In this document: positions 26,981 to 37,255 of the stretch, piece by piece
Layout: each line of letters starts with the position of its first letter
Numbering within the stretch: position 1 is the first letter of the stretch
Assembly (NCBI RefSeq): GCF_014196845.1
Contig: NZ_JACIEM010000001.1
Span: 868,001 to 932,000 of the forward strand
Reading direction: 5' to 3'
Source: Aurantimonas endophytica
GTDB lineage: Bacteria > Pseudomonadota > Alphaproteobacteria > Rhizobiales > Rhizobiaceae
DNA length: 64,000 bases
Position numbers and translations under genes: made by a program
Notes under the pieces: generated by a model
Databases searched by the model: none
What the model was told of the DNA's origin: nothing
The model's input: the letters and a program-made list of their open reading frames with translations, nothing else

Positions 26981-28118
26981 CCATCAGGATGACGAGGAAG
27001 ATGGCTTTCACTACGGCGGCGGTAACGTGCAGGCCGAGGCTTTCGGCGCTGCCCCCGACCTTCATGCCCTCCGATGAGGCCACGAGCCCGATGATGATCG
27101 CCATGAAAGGCGCCTTGATCAGGCCGGAGAACACCGTGAACAGGTCGATCGAAGACTGCATTCCCTGGATGAAGTTCGCCGTCGAGATTCCCGAATAGAC
27201 GTTCAGCACCAGCATGCCGCCGAGCAGCGCCGAGAGATTGGCGAGCACGGTCAGCAGCGGCAGCGCGATGGTCAGCGCGACGAGGCGCGGAAACACCAGG
27301 ACACCGATGGGGTTCAGCCCGATGACCTGGAGCGCGTCGACCTCCTCGCGCATCTTCATCGAACCGATCTCGGCGGTGATGGCGCTGCCGGAACGCCCGG
27401 CGATCATGATCGCCGTCAGGAGCACCCCGATCTCGCGCAGCACGAGGATGCTGATGAGATTGACCGCGTAGACCTCGCCGCCGAAGCGACGCAGCTGGAA
27501 GGCCCCCTGCTGCGCGATGATCGCGCCGATGAGGAAGCTCATCAGCATGATGATCGGCACCGCCTTCACGCCCATCTGGTCGATCTGGTTGAAGATCGCC
27601 GCCGAGCGGATCTGCGTCCGCCCGTTCAGCCGGCGGCCGGCGCCGAAGATCGCGCCGCCGATGATGTTGAGCGCGATGACGACCTCGTCATACATGCCGA
27701 CGGCACCGCGCCCCACCGCGTCGAGCAGACCCATGATGACGTTGCGACGCGCGGTTTCGGGTTCCGGTCGCTCCCGGTCCATCGCCCGCCGCACCGCGTC
27801 GAACAGGGCGGTGTCGCGGTCCGCGACGCCCTCCAGCTGGGACGGGCCCCCAAGATCGCGGGCCAGCCGCTCGATGACGAACGCGCCTGCCGTGTCGATG
27901 CGGCCGATATCGCCGCAATCGACGATGGTGCTGGACCTGGCGTCCGACTTGCCGACCTCACTGACCGTCTGCTCCAGCGAGCCGACGGTGCGCGCCAGCC
28001 AGTCGCCCGTCGCCTTCAGCACGACATGCCCGTCCCGCTGCTCGCGATCGAGCGCAGGCGGGACAGCGTGCCGCCGCCCGGTCGCGCCGGCGGTCCGTGC
28101 TGGAGAACTCTCGGGCAT
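26940..28118 (-). CDS. MlaE-family permease with N-terminal STAS domain
   Basis: 392 residues. A cytoplasmic STAS-like domain (about 30-125; STIVDCGDIGRIDTAGAFVIERLARDLG) is fused to the MlaE permease (about 150-392), which has five to six membrane helices. Conserved permease motifs are EIGVLLTAIMIAGRSGSAITAEIGSMK and EEVDALQVIGLNPIGVLVFPR. In E. coli the STAS subunit is the separate protein MlaB, so this is a natural MlaB-MlaE fusion seen in many alphaproteobacteria. It is the first gene of the operon, divergent from the epimerase gene. Confidence 0.93.
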   Translation of the reverse strand: MPESSPARTAGATGRRHAVPPALDREQRDGHVVLKATGDWLARTVGSLEQTVSEVGKSDARSSTIVDCGDIGRIDTAGAFVIERLARDLGGPSQLEGVADRDTALFDAVRRAMDRERPEPETARRNVIMGLLDAVGRGAVGMYDEVVIALNIIGGAIFGAGRRLNGRTQIRSAAIFNQIDQMGVKAVPIIMLMSFLIGAIIAQQGAFQLRRFGGEVYAVNLISILVLREIGVLLTAIMIAGRSGSAITAEIGSMKMREEVDALQVIGLNPIGVLVFPRLVALTIALPLLTVLANLSALLGGMLVLNVYSGISTANFIQGMQSSIDLFTVFSGLIKAPFMAIIIGLVASSEGMKVGGSAESLGLHVTAAVVKAIFLVILMDGLFAIFYASIGL

Positions 28119-28272
28119 GGGCGAGTGCTTGACCTTCCTTCGAAGAGCCGGACATAGCGAGGCGCGGTTCGCCCTGTTCGCGGCGCTTCGTACAAGGGCG
28201 AAGGATTAATCATCTATTGACGTCTTGTCATGGATTCTCCGCCGTTCCACCGCCCACAGGGATCGATAAGCC

Positions 28273-29253
28273 ATGCCGCGTCGTGTTTCGGTCACAGTCG
28301 AGCACTTCCCGCTCGCCCGCGAGTTCCGTATTTCGCGCGGCGCCAAGACCGAAGCGGTGGTGATCGTCTGCGAGATCGAGGAAGGCAGCTTTCGCGGCCG
28401 GGGCGAATGCGTGCCCTATGCCCGCTACGGCGAGAGCATCGACAGCGTCGTCGCGGCGATGGAATCCGCCCGGGCAGGAATCGAGCGAGGCGCCTCGCGG
28501 GATGATCTCGGCAGGACGCTCCCCGCCGGCGCGGCGCGCAACGCGCTCGACTGCGCGCTCTGGGACCTCGAGGCCAAGGCGAGCGGGCAGCGCGTGGCGG
28601 CGTTGATCTGCCGGACGGCGCCCCGGCCGCTCGAAACCGCCTACACGATCGGCATCGACGCGCCCGCGGCCATGGCGGATGCCGCCAAAGCGGCGCGGCG
28701 CAGCCTCTTGAAGATCAAGGTCGGCACGGAAGACGATCTCGAGCGCATGGCCGCCATCCATGCCGCCACGAACGGAGCCCGGCTGATCCTCGACGCCAAC
28801 GAGGGCTGGACCGCCGCCAATATCGGCGTTCATCTCCAGGCGGCCGCAGCCACCGGCGCCGTGCTGGTCGAACAGCCGCTCCCGAAGGATTCGGACGCCA
28901 TACTCGCGGACATTCCCCACCCGGTGCCGATCTGCGCCGACGAGTCGGTCCACACCACCGAGGACCTCGAGGCGCTGCGGGGCCGCTACGACTACGTCAA
29001 CGTCAAACTCGACAAGACCGGCGGCCTGACCGAGGCGTTGCGGCTGGTCGCACGGGCGCAGGAACTCGGCTTCGGCGTGATGGTCGGCTGCATGGTCGGC
29101 ACGTCGCTGGCCATGGCGCCTGCCGTGCTGCTGGCGCAGATGGCGGACTTCGTCGATCTCGACGGGCCGTTGCTGCTGGCGAAGGACCGGCCGCATGGCC
29201 TCGTCGACGACCGCTCGACCGTCGCGCCGCCCACCCCGGAACTCTGGGGCTGA
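28273..29253 (+). CDS. Enolase-superfamily dipeptide epimerase (AEE/DgcA-like)
   Basis: 326 residues. The enolase-superfamily barrel has acid-base lysines LLKIKVG (Lys147/Lys149) and VNVKLDKTGG. Mg ligands are Asp174 (DANEGW), Glu200 (VEQPLP) and Asp223 (ADES). The loop ECVPYARYGES is typical of L-Ala-D/L-Glu epimerases, which recycle murein peptides. Close relatives in alphaproteobacteria act as N-acetyl-D-glutamate racemase DgcA, but the partner dgcN is not adjacent. Murein recycling is therefore the first guess. A single gene, divergent from the MCE operon. Confidence 0.85.
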   Translation: MPRRVSVTVEHFPLAREFRISRGAKTEAVVIVCEIEEGSFRGRGECVPYARYGESIDSVVAAMESARAGIERGASRDDLGRTLPAGAARNALDCALWDLEAKASGQRVAALICRTAPRPLETAYTIGIDAPAAMADAAKAARRSLLKIKVGTEDDLERMAAIHAATNGARLILDANEGWTAANIGVHLQAAAATGAVLVEQPLPKDSDAILADIPHPVPICADESVHTTEDLEALRGRYDYVNVKLDKTGGLTEALRLVARAQELGFGVMVGCMVGTSLAMAPAVLLAQMADFVDLDGPLLLAKDRPHGLVDDRSTVAPPTPELWG

Positions 29254-29286
29254 CGCAGCCCGACGTCGATCGTCGAGTCCGGTTGC

Positions 29287-30315
29287 CTACCCGGCGAGGC
29301 GCAGCGGCGGTGCGGCCTGCGCATCCATCGAGGTCTGCAGGAACACGTCGGCGCAGGCTTCCCAGCTATAGGCCTTGGAGCGCTCCAGCGCGTCGCTGCG
29401 CCGCAGCGACAGCGCCGCAAGGCACGCCTCGCGCAGGTCCGTCGAGATCCGCCCCGCATCCGACCCCGCGATGACGTCCAGCGGGCCCGGCTCCGGATAG
29501 GCGGCCACCGGCACGCCGCAGGCCAGCGCCTCGATCAGCACGATCCCGAACGTGTCCGTCTTGGACGGAAACACGAAGACGTCCGCCGAGGCGTAATAGC
29601 GTGCCAGTGCCTCGCCGGTCTGGGCGCCCGCGAAATGCACCTGCGGATATCGCTTCATCAGCTCCGGCAACATCGGGCCGTCGCCGACGACCAGCTTGGA
29701 TCCCGGCAGGTCGAGATCCAGGAACGCCTGGATGTTCTTCTCCGGCGCGATCCGCGAGACGGTGAGGAAGATCGGACCCGGCAGGTTCAGCGCGATCGGC
29801 TCGGCGGGATGGAACTGGCGGCGATCGACACCGCGCGTCCAGGTGACGAGGTTGCTGAAGCCGAGCTCGACGAGCTTGCGGCGCATCGACTCGGTCGGCA
29901 CCAGGCATGCCGAGGCCGGGGCGTGGAATCGCCGCAGGAAGGCGTAGGTGACGCTCTCGGGGATGGGCGCCCGCTTGCGCAGATACTCCGGGAACCGCGT
30001 ATGGAAGCTTGTCGTGAAGCGCCGTCCGCTGCGCAGTGCCGCCCGTCTTGCGGCGAGGCCGACCGGGCCTTCCGTCGCGATGTGGATGGCGGTCGGCTGG
30101 AACTCGTCGACGATCTGCCCCAGCCGGTCGGCGGAAGCGAGGGCCAGCCGGATCTCCGGATAGGTCGGACAGGCGACGGTGCGAAAGTCGAGCGGGCTGA
30201 CGACCCGCACTTCGGCCCCGCGGTCACGCAGCTGGTCGCAGAGACTGGAGAGCGTGCGGACCACGCCGTTTACCTGCGGGTGCCAGGCGTCGGTGGCGAT
30301 CAGGAAACGGTTCAT
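29287..30315 (-). CDS. GT4-family glycosyltransferase
   Basis: 342 residues from MNRFLIATDAWHPQVNGVVRTL, an N-terminus typical of GDP-mannose-dependent alpha-mannosyltransferase-like GT4 enzymes. GRRFTTSFHTRFPEYL and the donor-site motif FPSKTDTFGIVLIEALACGVPVAAYPEPGPLDVI (EX7E) are intact. AAGGA eight bases upstream supports this ATG. A GTG at 30336 overlaps the previous stop and is an alternative. It follows a metallophosphoesterase gene by 17 bp, suggesting joint work on a membrane glycolipid. The acceptor is unknown. Confidence 0.88.
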   Translation of the reverse strand: MNRFLIATDAWHPQVNGVVRTLSSLCDQLRDRGAEVRVVSPLDFRTVACPTYPEIRLALASADRLGQIVDEFQPTAIHIATEGPVGLAARRAALRSGRRFTTSFHTRFPEYLRKRAPIPESVTYAFLRRFHAPASACLVPTESMRRKLVELGFSNLVTWTRGVDRRQFHPAEPIALNLPGPIFLTVSRIAPEKNIQAFLDLDLPGSKLVVGDGPMLPELMKRYPQVHFAGAQTGEALARYYASADVFVFPSKTDTFGIVLIEALACGVPVAAYPEPGPLDVIAGSDAGRISTDLREACLAALSLRRSDALERSKAYSWEACADVFLQTSMDAQAAPPLRLAG

Positions 30316-30332
30316 GGACATCGTCCTTGCTA

Positions 30333-31172
30333 TCACGCCGCCTCGGCCGCGGCCGGCGGGACGACATCGGCGACATAAGTCTCGTCCTCGCCTCGCGGAA
30401 GTTTCTCGCGCGCCGTCTCGGTCCAGCGGATCAGTTCGAACGATCCATCGTGGCGCTCCGCGACGGCGGTGCAGCTTTCCACCCAGTCGCCGGTGTTCAC
30501 GTATTCGATGCCGTCATGCGAGGTCAGCTGCGCGTGGTGAATGTGGCCGCATATAACGCCCTCGCAGTCGTGCCGGCGCGCCTCCTCCGCCAGCGCCATC
30601 TCGAAGGCGCCGATGAAGTTGACGGCGTTCTTGACCTTGAGCTTCGCCCAGGACGAGATCGACCAATAGGGGAAACCGAGGCGGCGGCGCACGACGTTGA
30701 ACACGACGTTGATGGCGATCGCGGCATCGTAGGCCCAGTCGCCGAGATAGGCGATGACGCGGGCATTGCGGACGACGACGTCGAAAGCGTCGCCGTGGAT
30801 GACGAGGAACCGGCGTCCGTCCGCGGTGACGTGGACGTCGGTCAGCTTCACCTCGACGCCACCGAAATGCTGGCCGGGAAAATCCCGCAGGAATTCGTCG
30901 TGGTTGCCGGGCACGTAGATGACCGAAGCGCCCTTGCGGGCCTTGCGAAGCAGCTTCTGGACCACGTCGTTGTGGGCCTGCGGCCAGTGCCAGGACCGTT
31001 TGAGGCGCCAGCCGTCGACGATGTCGCCGACGAGATAGATCTTCTCGGCGTCATGCACGCGCAGGAAATCCACCAGCAACTCGGCCTGTGCCGCCTTGGA
31101 CCCGAGATGGACGTCGGAGATGAACAGCGTCCGGAAGTGACGCGCCGTCGTCAGCTGGTGCATGGTCGCCAT
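30333..31172 (-). CDS. Metallophosphoesterase, LpxH-like (UDP-2,3-diacylglucosamine diphosphatase family)
   Basis: 279 residues. All calcineurin-type metal motifs are present: ISDVHLGS, GDIVDGW, PGNHDEF, VIHGDAFD and CGHIHHA. The middle insertion (VVRRRLGFPYWSISSWAKLKVKNAVNFIGAFE) matches the LpxH-like family found in rhizobia. True lipid A pyrophosphate cleavage in many alphaproteobacteria is done by LpxI, so the substrate here is uncertain. It is the first gene of a two-gene unit with the GT4 glycosyltransferase. An Ala-rich C-terminal tail is present. Confidence 0.85.
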   Translation of the reverse strand: MATMHQLTTARHFRTLFISDVHLGSKAAQAELLVDFLRVHDAEKIYLVGDIVDGWRLKRSWHWPQAHNDVVQKLLRKARKGASVIYVPGNHDEFLRDFPGQHFGGVEVKLTDVHVTADGRRFLVIHGDAFDVVVRNARVIAYLGDWAYDAAIAINVVFNVVRRRLGFPYWSISSWAKLKVKNAVNFIGAFEMALAEEARRHDCEGVICGHIHHAQLTSHDGIEYVNTGDWVESCTAVAERHDGSFELIRWTETAREKLPRGEDETYVADVVPPAAAEAA

Positions 31173-31357
31173 CCTGTCCCTGCCTCTGTGGTCCCCTTCG
31201 CTAAGAGCTGGAAATGACTGATTCTGATTGCATCCGTGTGACGCACGGCGCGCTCCCGTTGCGGCAGTCGGCGCTCTTCGGTTGCCAGCCGCAGGTGATC
31301 GTTTAGAAGGAGCCCCGGGCGGCGCGGGAAGGCTGTCGAAAAAGCGGGGGACTTTGC

Positions 31358-33673
31358 ATGTCGGAGAACGAAACAGGCGGCACGGGCATGACCATCGCCG
31401 ACCTCGACGAGCAGGCGCTGTTCTACCACCGCTACCCGACGCCCGGAAAACTCGCGATCCGCGCGACCAAGCCGCTCGGCAACCAGCGCGACCTTGCGCT
31501 GGCCTATTCGCCCGGCGTCGCCGCTCCCTGCCGCGAGATCGCCCGTGACCCGTCGCTGGCGGCGGTCTACACGAGCCGGGCCAATCTGGTCGCGGTTGTC
31601 TCCAACGGGACGGCCGTGCTCGGCCTCGGCGACATCGGTCCCCTCGCCTCCAAGCCGGTGATGGAGGGCAAGGCTGTCCTGTTCAAGAAATTCGCCGATA
31701 TCGACGTCTTCGACATCGAGATCGAGGCGCGCGAGATCGACCACATCTGCGACGTCGTCGCGGCGCTGGAGCCGACCTTCGGCGGCATCAACCTCGAAGA
31801 CATCAAGTCGCCGGAGTGCTTCGAGGTCGAGGCCCGGCTGCGTGAGCGCATGGCGATCCCGGTCTTCCATGACGACCAGCACGGCACCGCGATCATCGTC
31901 GCGGCGGCGATCCGCAACGGTCTGATGCTCGCCGGCAAGACGCTGGCGGAGGCGAAGATCGTCACCTCCGGCGCCGGCGCCGCCGCCATCGCCTGCCTCA
32001 ACCTGCTGGTGGAACTCGGCGCCCGGCGCGAAAACATCACCTGCACCGACATCGAAGGCGTCGTCTACGAGGGGCGCGAGAAGCGCATGGACCGCTGGAT
32101 GGCAGTCTACGCGCGGCAGACCGACAAGCGGACCCTGGAGGAAGCAATCGAGGGCGCCGACGTGTTCCTCGGCCTCTCCGCCGGCGGGGTCCTGAAGCCG
32201 GAATATCTCAAGTCGATGGCCGAGCGTCCGATGATCATGGCGCTCGCCAACCCGACGCCGGAGATCATGCCGGAACTTGCTAAGGCGGTGCGGCCCGACG
32301 CGATGATCTGCACAGGGCGCTCGGACTTCCCCAACCAGGTCAACAACGTCCTTTGCTTCCCCTACATCTTCCGGGGCGCGCTGGATTGCGGCGCCACCGG
32401 AATCACCGAGGGAATGAAGATCGCTGCGGTCGACGCCATCGCGGCTCTCGCCCGCGAGGAAGTCTCCGAAGTCGCGGCCAAGGCCTATGGTTCAGACACG
32501 CCGGTGTTCGGCCCGGACTACCTGATCCCCTCGCCCTTCGATCCGCGGCTGATCCTGAAGATCGCGCCGGCGGTGGCACTGGCGGCCGAGGCCGAGGGCG
32601 TCGCCCTGAGGCCGATCACCGACATGCCGGCCTATCTCGACCGGCTGAACCGCTTCGTCTTCCGCTCCGGCCTGATGATGAAGCCGATCTTCCAGATCGC
32701 CCGCAATTCCGGCAAGCGGGTCATCTTCTCCGACGGCGAGGACGAGCGCGTGCTGCGCGCCGCGCAGGTTCTGCTCGAGGAGAAGGTTTGCCTGCCGATC
32801 CTCGTCGGCCGTCCCGGCGTCATTGCGAGCCGGCTCGAGCGCTACGGCCTGCGCATCCGGCCAGGCACCGACTTCGAGGTGGTCAATCCCGAGGACGATC
32901 CGCGCTACCGGGACTATGTGGACCACTATTTCGAAAAGGTAGGCCGCAAGGGCGTCAATCCCGATACGGCGCGCACCATCGTGCGCACCAACAACACGGT
33001 GATCGGCGCCGTCGCGGTCTCGCGCGGCGAAGCCGACGCACTGCTCTGCGGCCTTGAGGGTCGGTACCCGCCACATGTACGCGACATCAGCCAGGTCATC
33101 GGCATGATGCCGGGCGTGCGCCGCTTCGCCGCGATGAGCGGGCTGATCTTCCAGCAGGGCACCAAGTTCTTCCTCGACACCTACGTACAGCGCGACCCGT
33201 CTGCCGAGGACATCGCCGAGATGACGCTGCTCGCCGCCGCGGCGATCCGGCGTTTCGGCATCGAGCCGAAGGGCGCTTTGGTCTCGCACTCCAATTTCGG
33301 CACAGACGACACCGAGGCGACGCGCAAGATGCGCCGCGCTTTGGCGCTGATCCGTGCGCAGGCCCCGGAGCTCGAAGTCGACGGCGAGATGCACGGGGAC
33401 GCCGCGCTGAACGAGGAGATGCGCAAGCGTCTGATGCCGAACTCGACCCTGAAGGGCGAAGCGAACCTGTTGATCTTCCCCAATCTCGATGCCGCCAACA
33501 TCACGCTCGGCGTGGTGAAGACGATGACCGAGGCGCTTCATGTCGGGCCGATCCTGCTCGGCGCGGCCTCGCCCGCCCACGTGATGACGCCCTCGGTCAC
33601 CTCCCGCGGCATCGTCAACATGGCGGCGATCGCAACGGCGCAGGCCGTCCAGCAGGAGGAAGCGGAGGGCTGA
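31358..33673 (+). CDS. maeB: NADP-dependent malic enzyme with phosphotransacetylase-like C-terminus
   Basis: 771 residues, the size of the rhizobial Dme/Tme chimeric malic enzymes. The N-terminal part (about 1-440) has [11 protein letters not shown], the Rossmann motif [18 protein letters not shown] and [24 protein letters not shown]. It converts malate to pyruvate with CO2 release. The C-terminal part (about 445-771; [19 protein letters not shown]) is phosphotransacetylase-like and usually regulatory rather than catalytic. NADP preference is inferred from family. A G-rich ribosome site precedes the ATG. It is a single gene; a perfect 16-bp palindrome (33671-33686) covers its stop. Confidence 0.95.
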   Translation: MSENETGGTGMTIADLDEQALFYHRYPTPGKLAIRATKPLGNQRDLALAYSPGVAAPCREIARDPSLAAVYTSRANLVAVVSNGTAVLGLGDIGPLASKPVMEGKAVLFKKFADIDVFDIEIEAREIDHICDVVAALEPTFGGINLEDIKSPECFEVEARLRERMAIPVFHDDQHGTAIIVAAAIRNGLMLAGKTLAEAKIVTSGAGAAAIACLNLLVELGARRENITCTDIEGVVYEGREKRMDRWMAVYARQTDKRTLEEAIEGADVFLGLSAGGVLKPEYLKSMAERPMIMALANPTPEIMPELAKAVRPDAMICTGRSDFPNQVNNVLCFPYIFRGALDCGATGITEGMKIAAVDAIAALAREEVSEVAAKAYGSDTPVFGPDYLIPSPFDPRLILKIAPAVALAAEAEGVALRPITDMPAYLDRLNRFVFRSGLMMKPIFQIARNSGKRVIFSDGEDERVLRAAQVLLEEKVCLPILVGRPGVIASRLERYGLRIRPGTDFEVVNPEDDPRYRDYVDHYFEKVGRKGVNPDTARTIVRTNNTVIGAVAVSRGEADALLCGLEGRYPPHVRDISQVIGMMPGVRRFAAMSGLIFQQGTKFFLDTYVQRDPSAEDIAEMTLLAAAAIRRFGIEPKGALVSHSNFGTDDTEATRKMRRALALIRAQAPELEVDGEMHGDAALNEEMRKRLMPNSTLKGEANLLIFPNLDAANITLGVVKTMTEALHVGPILLGAASPAHVMTPSVTSRGIVNMAAIATAQAVQQEEAEG

Positions 33674-33700
33674 GGCGCGCGCCTCAGAATCTCGTTCGCC

Positions 33701-35074
33701 TCAGCGGAGGCGCGACAGCAACCGCTCGCGCCCGATCAACGGCAGCAGGCCGGCAAGCTCGGGGCCATGGTCGACGCCGGTGATCGCCAGGCGGAGCGGC
33801 ATGAACAGCGTTTTGCCCTTGCGGCCCGTCGCCTCCTTCACCGCGCCGGTCCAGGCGCGCCACGTGCCGGCGTCGATCTCGCCCGCCGGCAAGAGGTCAC
33901 GCGCCGTCCGGACCATCGCCTGGTCGTCCTCGGAGAGGTCGGGCGTCGGCACTTCGCCGCCGAAAACCACCGGCACCCACTGGGCAACGTCGCCGACCTT
34001 GGCGCAATTGCCCCGGACGACATCCCAGAAGGTCGCCGCGTGCTCCGGCGGCACGCCCATCGCCGCCAGCCGGTCGGCAACCGCCGGATATTCGAGCCCG
34101 TGCACGATCTCGGCGTTAAGCCGGTCGAGCTCGGCGGGATCGAACTTCGACGACGATGCCGAGACCTCGTCGAAGGCGAGGCGGTCGCCCAGGGATGACA
34201 AATCCGGCATGGCCTCGATGGCGCCGGCATGGCCGACCAGTACCGCCAGCGAGGCGACGGCCATCGGCTCGTAGCCTTCCTCCCGCAGCGATTTGAGCGA
34301 CAGCGCCCCGGTGCGCTTCGACAGGCCCTCGCCGCCGAGCGCCGTCAGCAGGTTGTGATGGCCGAAGCGCGGGACCGCGAGGCCGAGCGCCTGAAAGATC
34401 GCCGCCTGGACGCCGGTATTGGTGACGTGGTCGTCGCCCCGGATGACGTGTGTGACACCCAGTTCCCCGTCGTCGACGATCGACGGCAGCGTATAGAGGA
34501 AGCTGCCGTCCTCACGCACCAGGACCGGGTCCGACAGCGAGGCGAGATCGACCGTCTGCGGTCCGCGGATGAGGTCGTCCCAGTGGATCTCGGTCCGCGT
34601 CGGCGCGAACGGATCGGCGCCGAAATTCGGCAGCAGGAACCGCCAGTGCGGGCGGCGGCCCTCGGCAGCCAACGCGCCGCGCTCGGCCTCCGTCAGCCGC
34701 AACGCCTCGCGGCCATAGACCGGCGGGAGGTTACGCGCCGCGAGCCGTTTGCGCTTGCGGTCGAGCTCGTCCGGCGTCTCGTAGCAGGGATAGAGCAGGC
34801 CCTCCTCCCGCAGCCGTTCCGCCGCCGCCTCGTAGAGTGCCAGCCGGTCCGACTGCCGCACCGTCAGATCGGGCGCGATGCCGATCCAGGCAAGATCCGT
34901 CTCGATCATGTCGGCGAATTCGCGCCGCGACCGCTCCCGGTCGGTATCGTCGAAGCGCAGGACGAAGCGTCCGCCCTCCCGCCTGGCGAACAGCCAGTTG
35001 AACAGCGCGGTGCGCAGATTGCCGATATGCAGGTAGCCCGTGGGCGACGGCGCGAAACGAACGGTAACGGTCAT
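33701..35074 (-). CDS. gltX: Glutamate--tRNA ligase
   Basis: 457 residues. The class I motif HIGN ([21 protein letters not shown]) and the KMSKS variant [11 protein letters not shown] are present, with [30 protein letters not shown]. It charges tRNA-Glu, and tRNA-Gln too if non-discriminating, followed by GatCAB amidation. Many rhizobia carry two GltX paralogs with different tRNA preference; which one this is cannot be decided here. It converges on maeB with 27 bp between the stops. Confidence 0.95.
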   Translation of the reverse strand: MTVTVRFAPSPTGYLHIGNLRTALFNWLFARREGGRFVLRFDDTDRERSRREFADMIETDLAWIGIAPDLTVRQSDRLALYEAAAERLREEGLLYPCYETPDELDRKRKRLAARNLPPVYGREALRLTEAERGALAAEGRRPHWRFLLPNFGADPFAPTRTEIHWDDLIRGPQTVDLASLSDPVLVREDGSFLYTLPSIVDDGELGVTHVIRGDDHVTNTGVQAAIFQALGLAVPRFGHHNLLTALGGEGLSKRTGALSLKSLREEGYEPMAVASLAVLVGHAGAIEAMPDLSSLGDRLAFDEVSASSSKFDPAELDRLNAEIVHGLEYPAVADRLAAMGVPPEHAATFWDVVRGNCAKVGDVAQWVPVVFGGEVPTPDLSEDDQAMVRTARDLLPAGEIDAGTWRAWTGAVKEATGRKGKTLFMPLRLAITGVDHGPELAGLLPLIGRERLLSRLR

Positions 35075-35152
35075 GGCCCTGACTAGAGAACGCGGGAGGC
35101 GCTGGCAATCAGGGGGCTCGGCCGGGCGCCGTCAACGCCGGTGACTGCCGGC

Positions 35153-35452
35153 TCAGATGTCCAGCCGTATCGGCGTGCCCGTCGCCAGCAGCCAGGCAAA
35201 TAGAACCAGTCCGGTGAGCAGCATCGCGCTCCCGATCACCAGCTGTCGCGCGGCATAGCGCCGTTCGGGTTCGAGATCGGGCCCGAACGCCTCGCGCCGC
35301 GTCGCCCGGAAGAAGTCGCCGAACTGGAAGCTCGGCCGATAGCCGACGACCTTCCATATCCGTCGCATGGCGAGGAAATATCGCAGAAAGAACAGGAGGC
35401 CGACGCCGGTGAAGGCGATGGCGAGCGAGTCGAGCGGCGGGATTTCCAGCAT
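35153..35452 (-). CDS. Small two-helix membrane protein of unknown function
   Basis: 99 residues with hydrophobic helices at about 9-29 (LAIAFTGVGLLFFLRYFLAM) and 70-91 (LVIGSAMLLTGLVLFAWLLA). A basic loop between them (RRIWKVVGYRPSFQFGDFFRATRREAFG) probably faces the cytoplasm. I do not recognise a family. Its ATG starts 2 bp after the nadE stop, so it is very likely co-transcribed and perhaps co-translated with nadE, though a functional link is not implied. Confidence 0.7.
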   Translation of the reverse strand: MLEIPPLDSLAIAFTGVGLLFFLRYFLAMRRIWKVVGYRPSFQFGDFFRATRREAFGPDLEPERRYAARQLVIGSAMLLTGLVLFAWLLATGTPIRLDI

Positions 35453-35454
35453 GG

Positions 35455-37128
35455 TCAGGCTCCGTGCCGGAAGCGGTTGGTGATCGGATAGCGCCTGTCG
35501 CGGCCGAAATTCTTCCGCGTCACCTTGGTGCCCGGCGCCGATTGGCGACGCTTGTATTCAGCGACGTAGAGCAGCCGCTCGATGTGCCGCACCGTGTCGG
35601 CGTCGTAGCCGCGCGCCACCAGATCGTCGACGCCGCCGTCATGTTCGACCAGATGCTCGAGGATCGCGTCGAGCACCTCGTAGGGCGGCAGCGAATCCTC
35701 GTCCTTCTGGTCCTCGCGCAGTTCCGCCGATGGCGGCTTGTCAATGATCCGCTCGGGAATCATCACCCCGTCCGGACCGAGCGAGCCAGCCGGACGATGG
35801 GCATTGCGCCAGCGTGCGAGGCGGAAGACCTCGGTCTTGTAGAGATCCTTGATCGGGTTGAAGCCGCCGTTCATGTCGCCATAGAGCGTCGCATAGCCGA
35901 CGCTCATCTCGCTTTTGTTGCCGGTGGTCACGACCATCGCGCCGAATTTGTTGGAGATCGCCATCAAGATGACGCCGCGCGCCCGGCTCTGAATGTTCTC
36001 CTCGGTCACGCCCGGCTCGGTGCCGGCGAACAGCGGCGCCAGGGCATGGCCGAACCCCTCCACCGCCTCGGCGATCGGCACGACGTCGTAGCGCACGCCC
36101 AACGCGATGGCGCAGGCTTCCGCGTCCTCGAGGCTGGTCTCGGCCGTGTAGCGGTAGGGCATCATCACGCAGTGGACGCGCGCCGCGCCCAGCGCATCGA
36201 CGGCCATGGCGGCGACGATGGCCGAGTCGATGCCGCCGGAAAGACCGAGCACGACCGAGCGGAAGCCGTTCTTGTCGACATAGTCGCGCAGCCCGAGGAC
36301 GCAGGCCCGCCAGATCGCCTCGTCCGGGTCCGGCAGCGAAGCCACCGGCCCGCCCTCGCAGATCCAGTCGTCCTCGGTCTTTCGCCAGCGTGTGACGTAG
36401 ACGCCTTCGTCGAACTCCGGCAGTTGGAAGGCGAGACTGCGGTCGCCATGGAACGCGAAGGATGCGCCGTCGAAGACGAGATCGTCCTGCCCACCGACGG
36501 CGTTGGCGTATACGATGGGCAGGTCGGTCTCGATGACCTGCCGCAGCACCACCTGGTGACGCACGTCGAGCTTGCCGCGATAGAACGGCGAGCCGTTGGG
36601 CACCAGCAGGATTTCCGCGCCCGATTCCGCCAGCGTCTCGCAGACGCCGAGCTCGCCCCAGATGTCCTCGCAGACCGGAATGCCGAGCCGCAGCCCGCGA
36701 AAGTTGACGGGACCCGGCATCGGACCGGCCTGGAAGACCCGCTTCTCGTCGAACTCGCCGTAGTTCGGCAGGTCGACCTTGGAACGCCAGGTCTGGATCC
36801 GGCCCGCGTCGAGCACCGCAACGGCGTTGTGCAGGCCCTCGTCGTCGCGCAGCGGGCAGCCGATGATCACACCCGGCCCGCCGTCCGCGGTGTCCCGCGC
36901 CAGCGACTCCACTGCCTCCCGGCAAGCATCGACGAAGGCCGGCTTCAGGACGAGGTCCTCGGGCGGATAGCCGGCGATGAACAACTCGGTGAACAGGATA
37001 AGGTCGGCATCCTGGGTCGCAGCCTCGGCCCGTGCCGTGCGGGCAAGCTCCAGATTGCCGGCGACGTCGCCGACGACGGGGTTGAGCTGCGCGACGGCAA
37101 GCGTCAGGCGGTCGGTCAGGTTCTGCAC
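35455..37128 (-). CDS. nadE: Glutamine-dependent NAD+ synthetase
   Basis: About 557 residues. The N-terminal nitrilase-type glutaminase has its nucleophile Cys in LGIPVCEDIWGELG and the Glu in ILFTELFIAGYPPEDL. The C-terminal synthetase has the P-loop LGLSGGIDSAIVAAM and TTGNKSEMSVGYATLYGDMNGGFNPIKDLYKTEV. It amidates deamido-NAD. The start is set at a GTG (37128) because AGAAGGG lies seven bases upstream and homologs begin near QNLTDRLTLAVAQLN. ATGs at 37149 and 37173 lack such a site. Confidence 0.93.
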   Translation of the reverse strand: MQNLTDRLTLAVAQLNPVVGDVAGNLELARTARAEAATQDADLILFTELFIAGYPPEDLVLKPAFVDACREAVESLARDTADGGPGVIIGCPLRDDEGLHNAVAVLDAGRIQTWRSKVDLPNYGEFDEKRVFQAGPMPGPVNFRGLRLGIPVCEDIWGELGVCETLAESGAEILLVPNGSPFYRGKLDVRHQVVLRQVIETDLPIVYANAVGGQDDLVFDGASFAFHGDRSLAFQLPEFDEGVYVTRWRKTEDDWICEGGPVASLPDPDEAIWRACVLGLRDYVDKNGFRSVVLGLSGGIDSAIVAAMAVDALGAARVHCVMMPYRYTAETSLEDAEACAIALGVRYDVVPIAEAVEGFGHALAPLFAGTEPGVTEENIQSRARGVILMAISNKFGAMVVTTGNKSEMSVGYATLYGDMNGGFNPIKDLYKTEVFRLARWRNAHRPAGSLGPDGVMIPERIIDKPPSAELREDQKDEDSLPPYEVLDAILEHLVEHDGGVDDLVARGYDADTVRHIERLLYVAEYKRRQSAPGTKVTRKNFGRDRRYPITNRFRHGA

Positions 37129-37255
37129 GCCAAGCCCTTCTCGGAACATCCCGTTGGTGTTCTCGCCGGTCATCTGTTCAACCGTCGATCCGGCTCATAT
37201 CAATCTCCCGGTGACGGCGCGAGCCCGGCTTCGGCCGACTTTGGAGAGAACCACC

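Noticed and set aside
33671-33686. Palindrome TGAGGCGCGCGCCTCA as a regulator site
   Set aside because: It covers the maeB stop between convergent genes, so an operator is unlikely; it may help termination but has no T-run.
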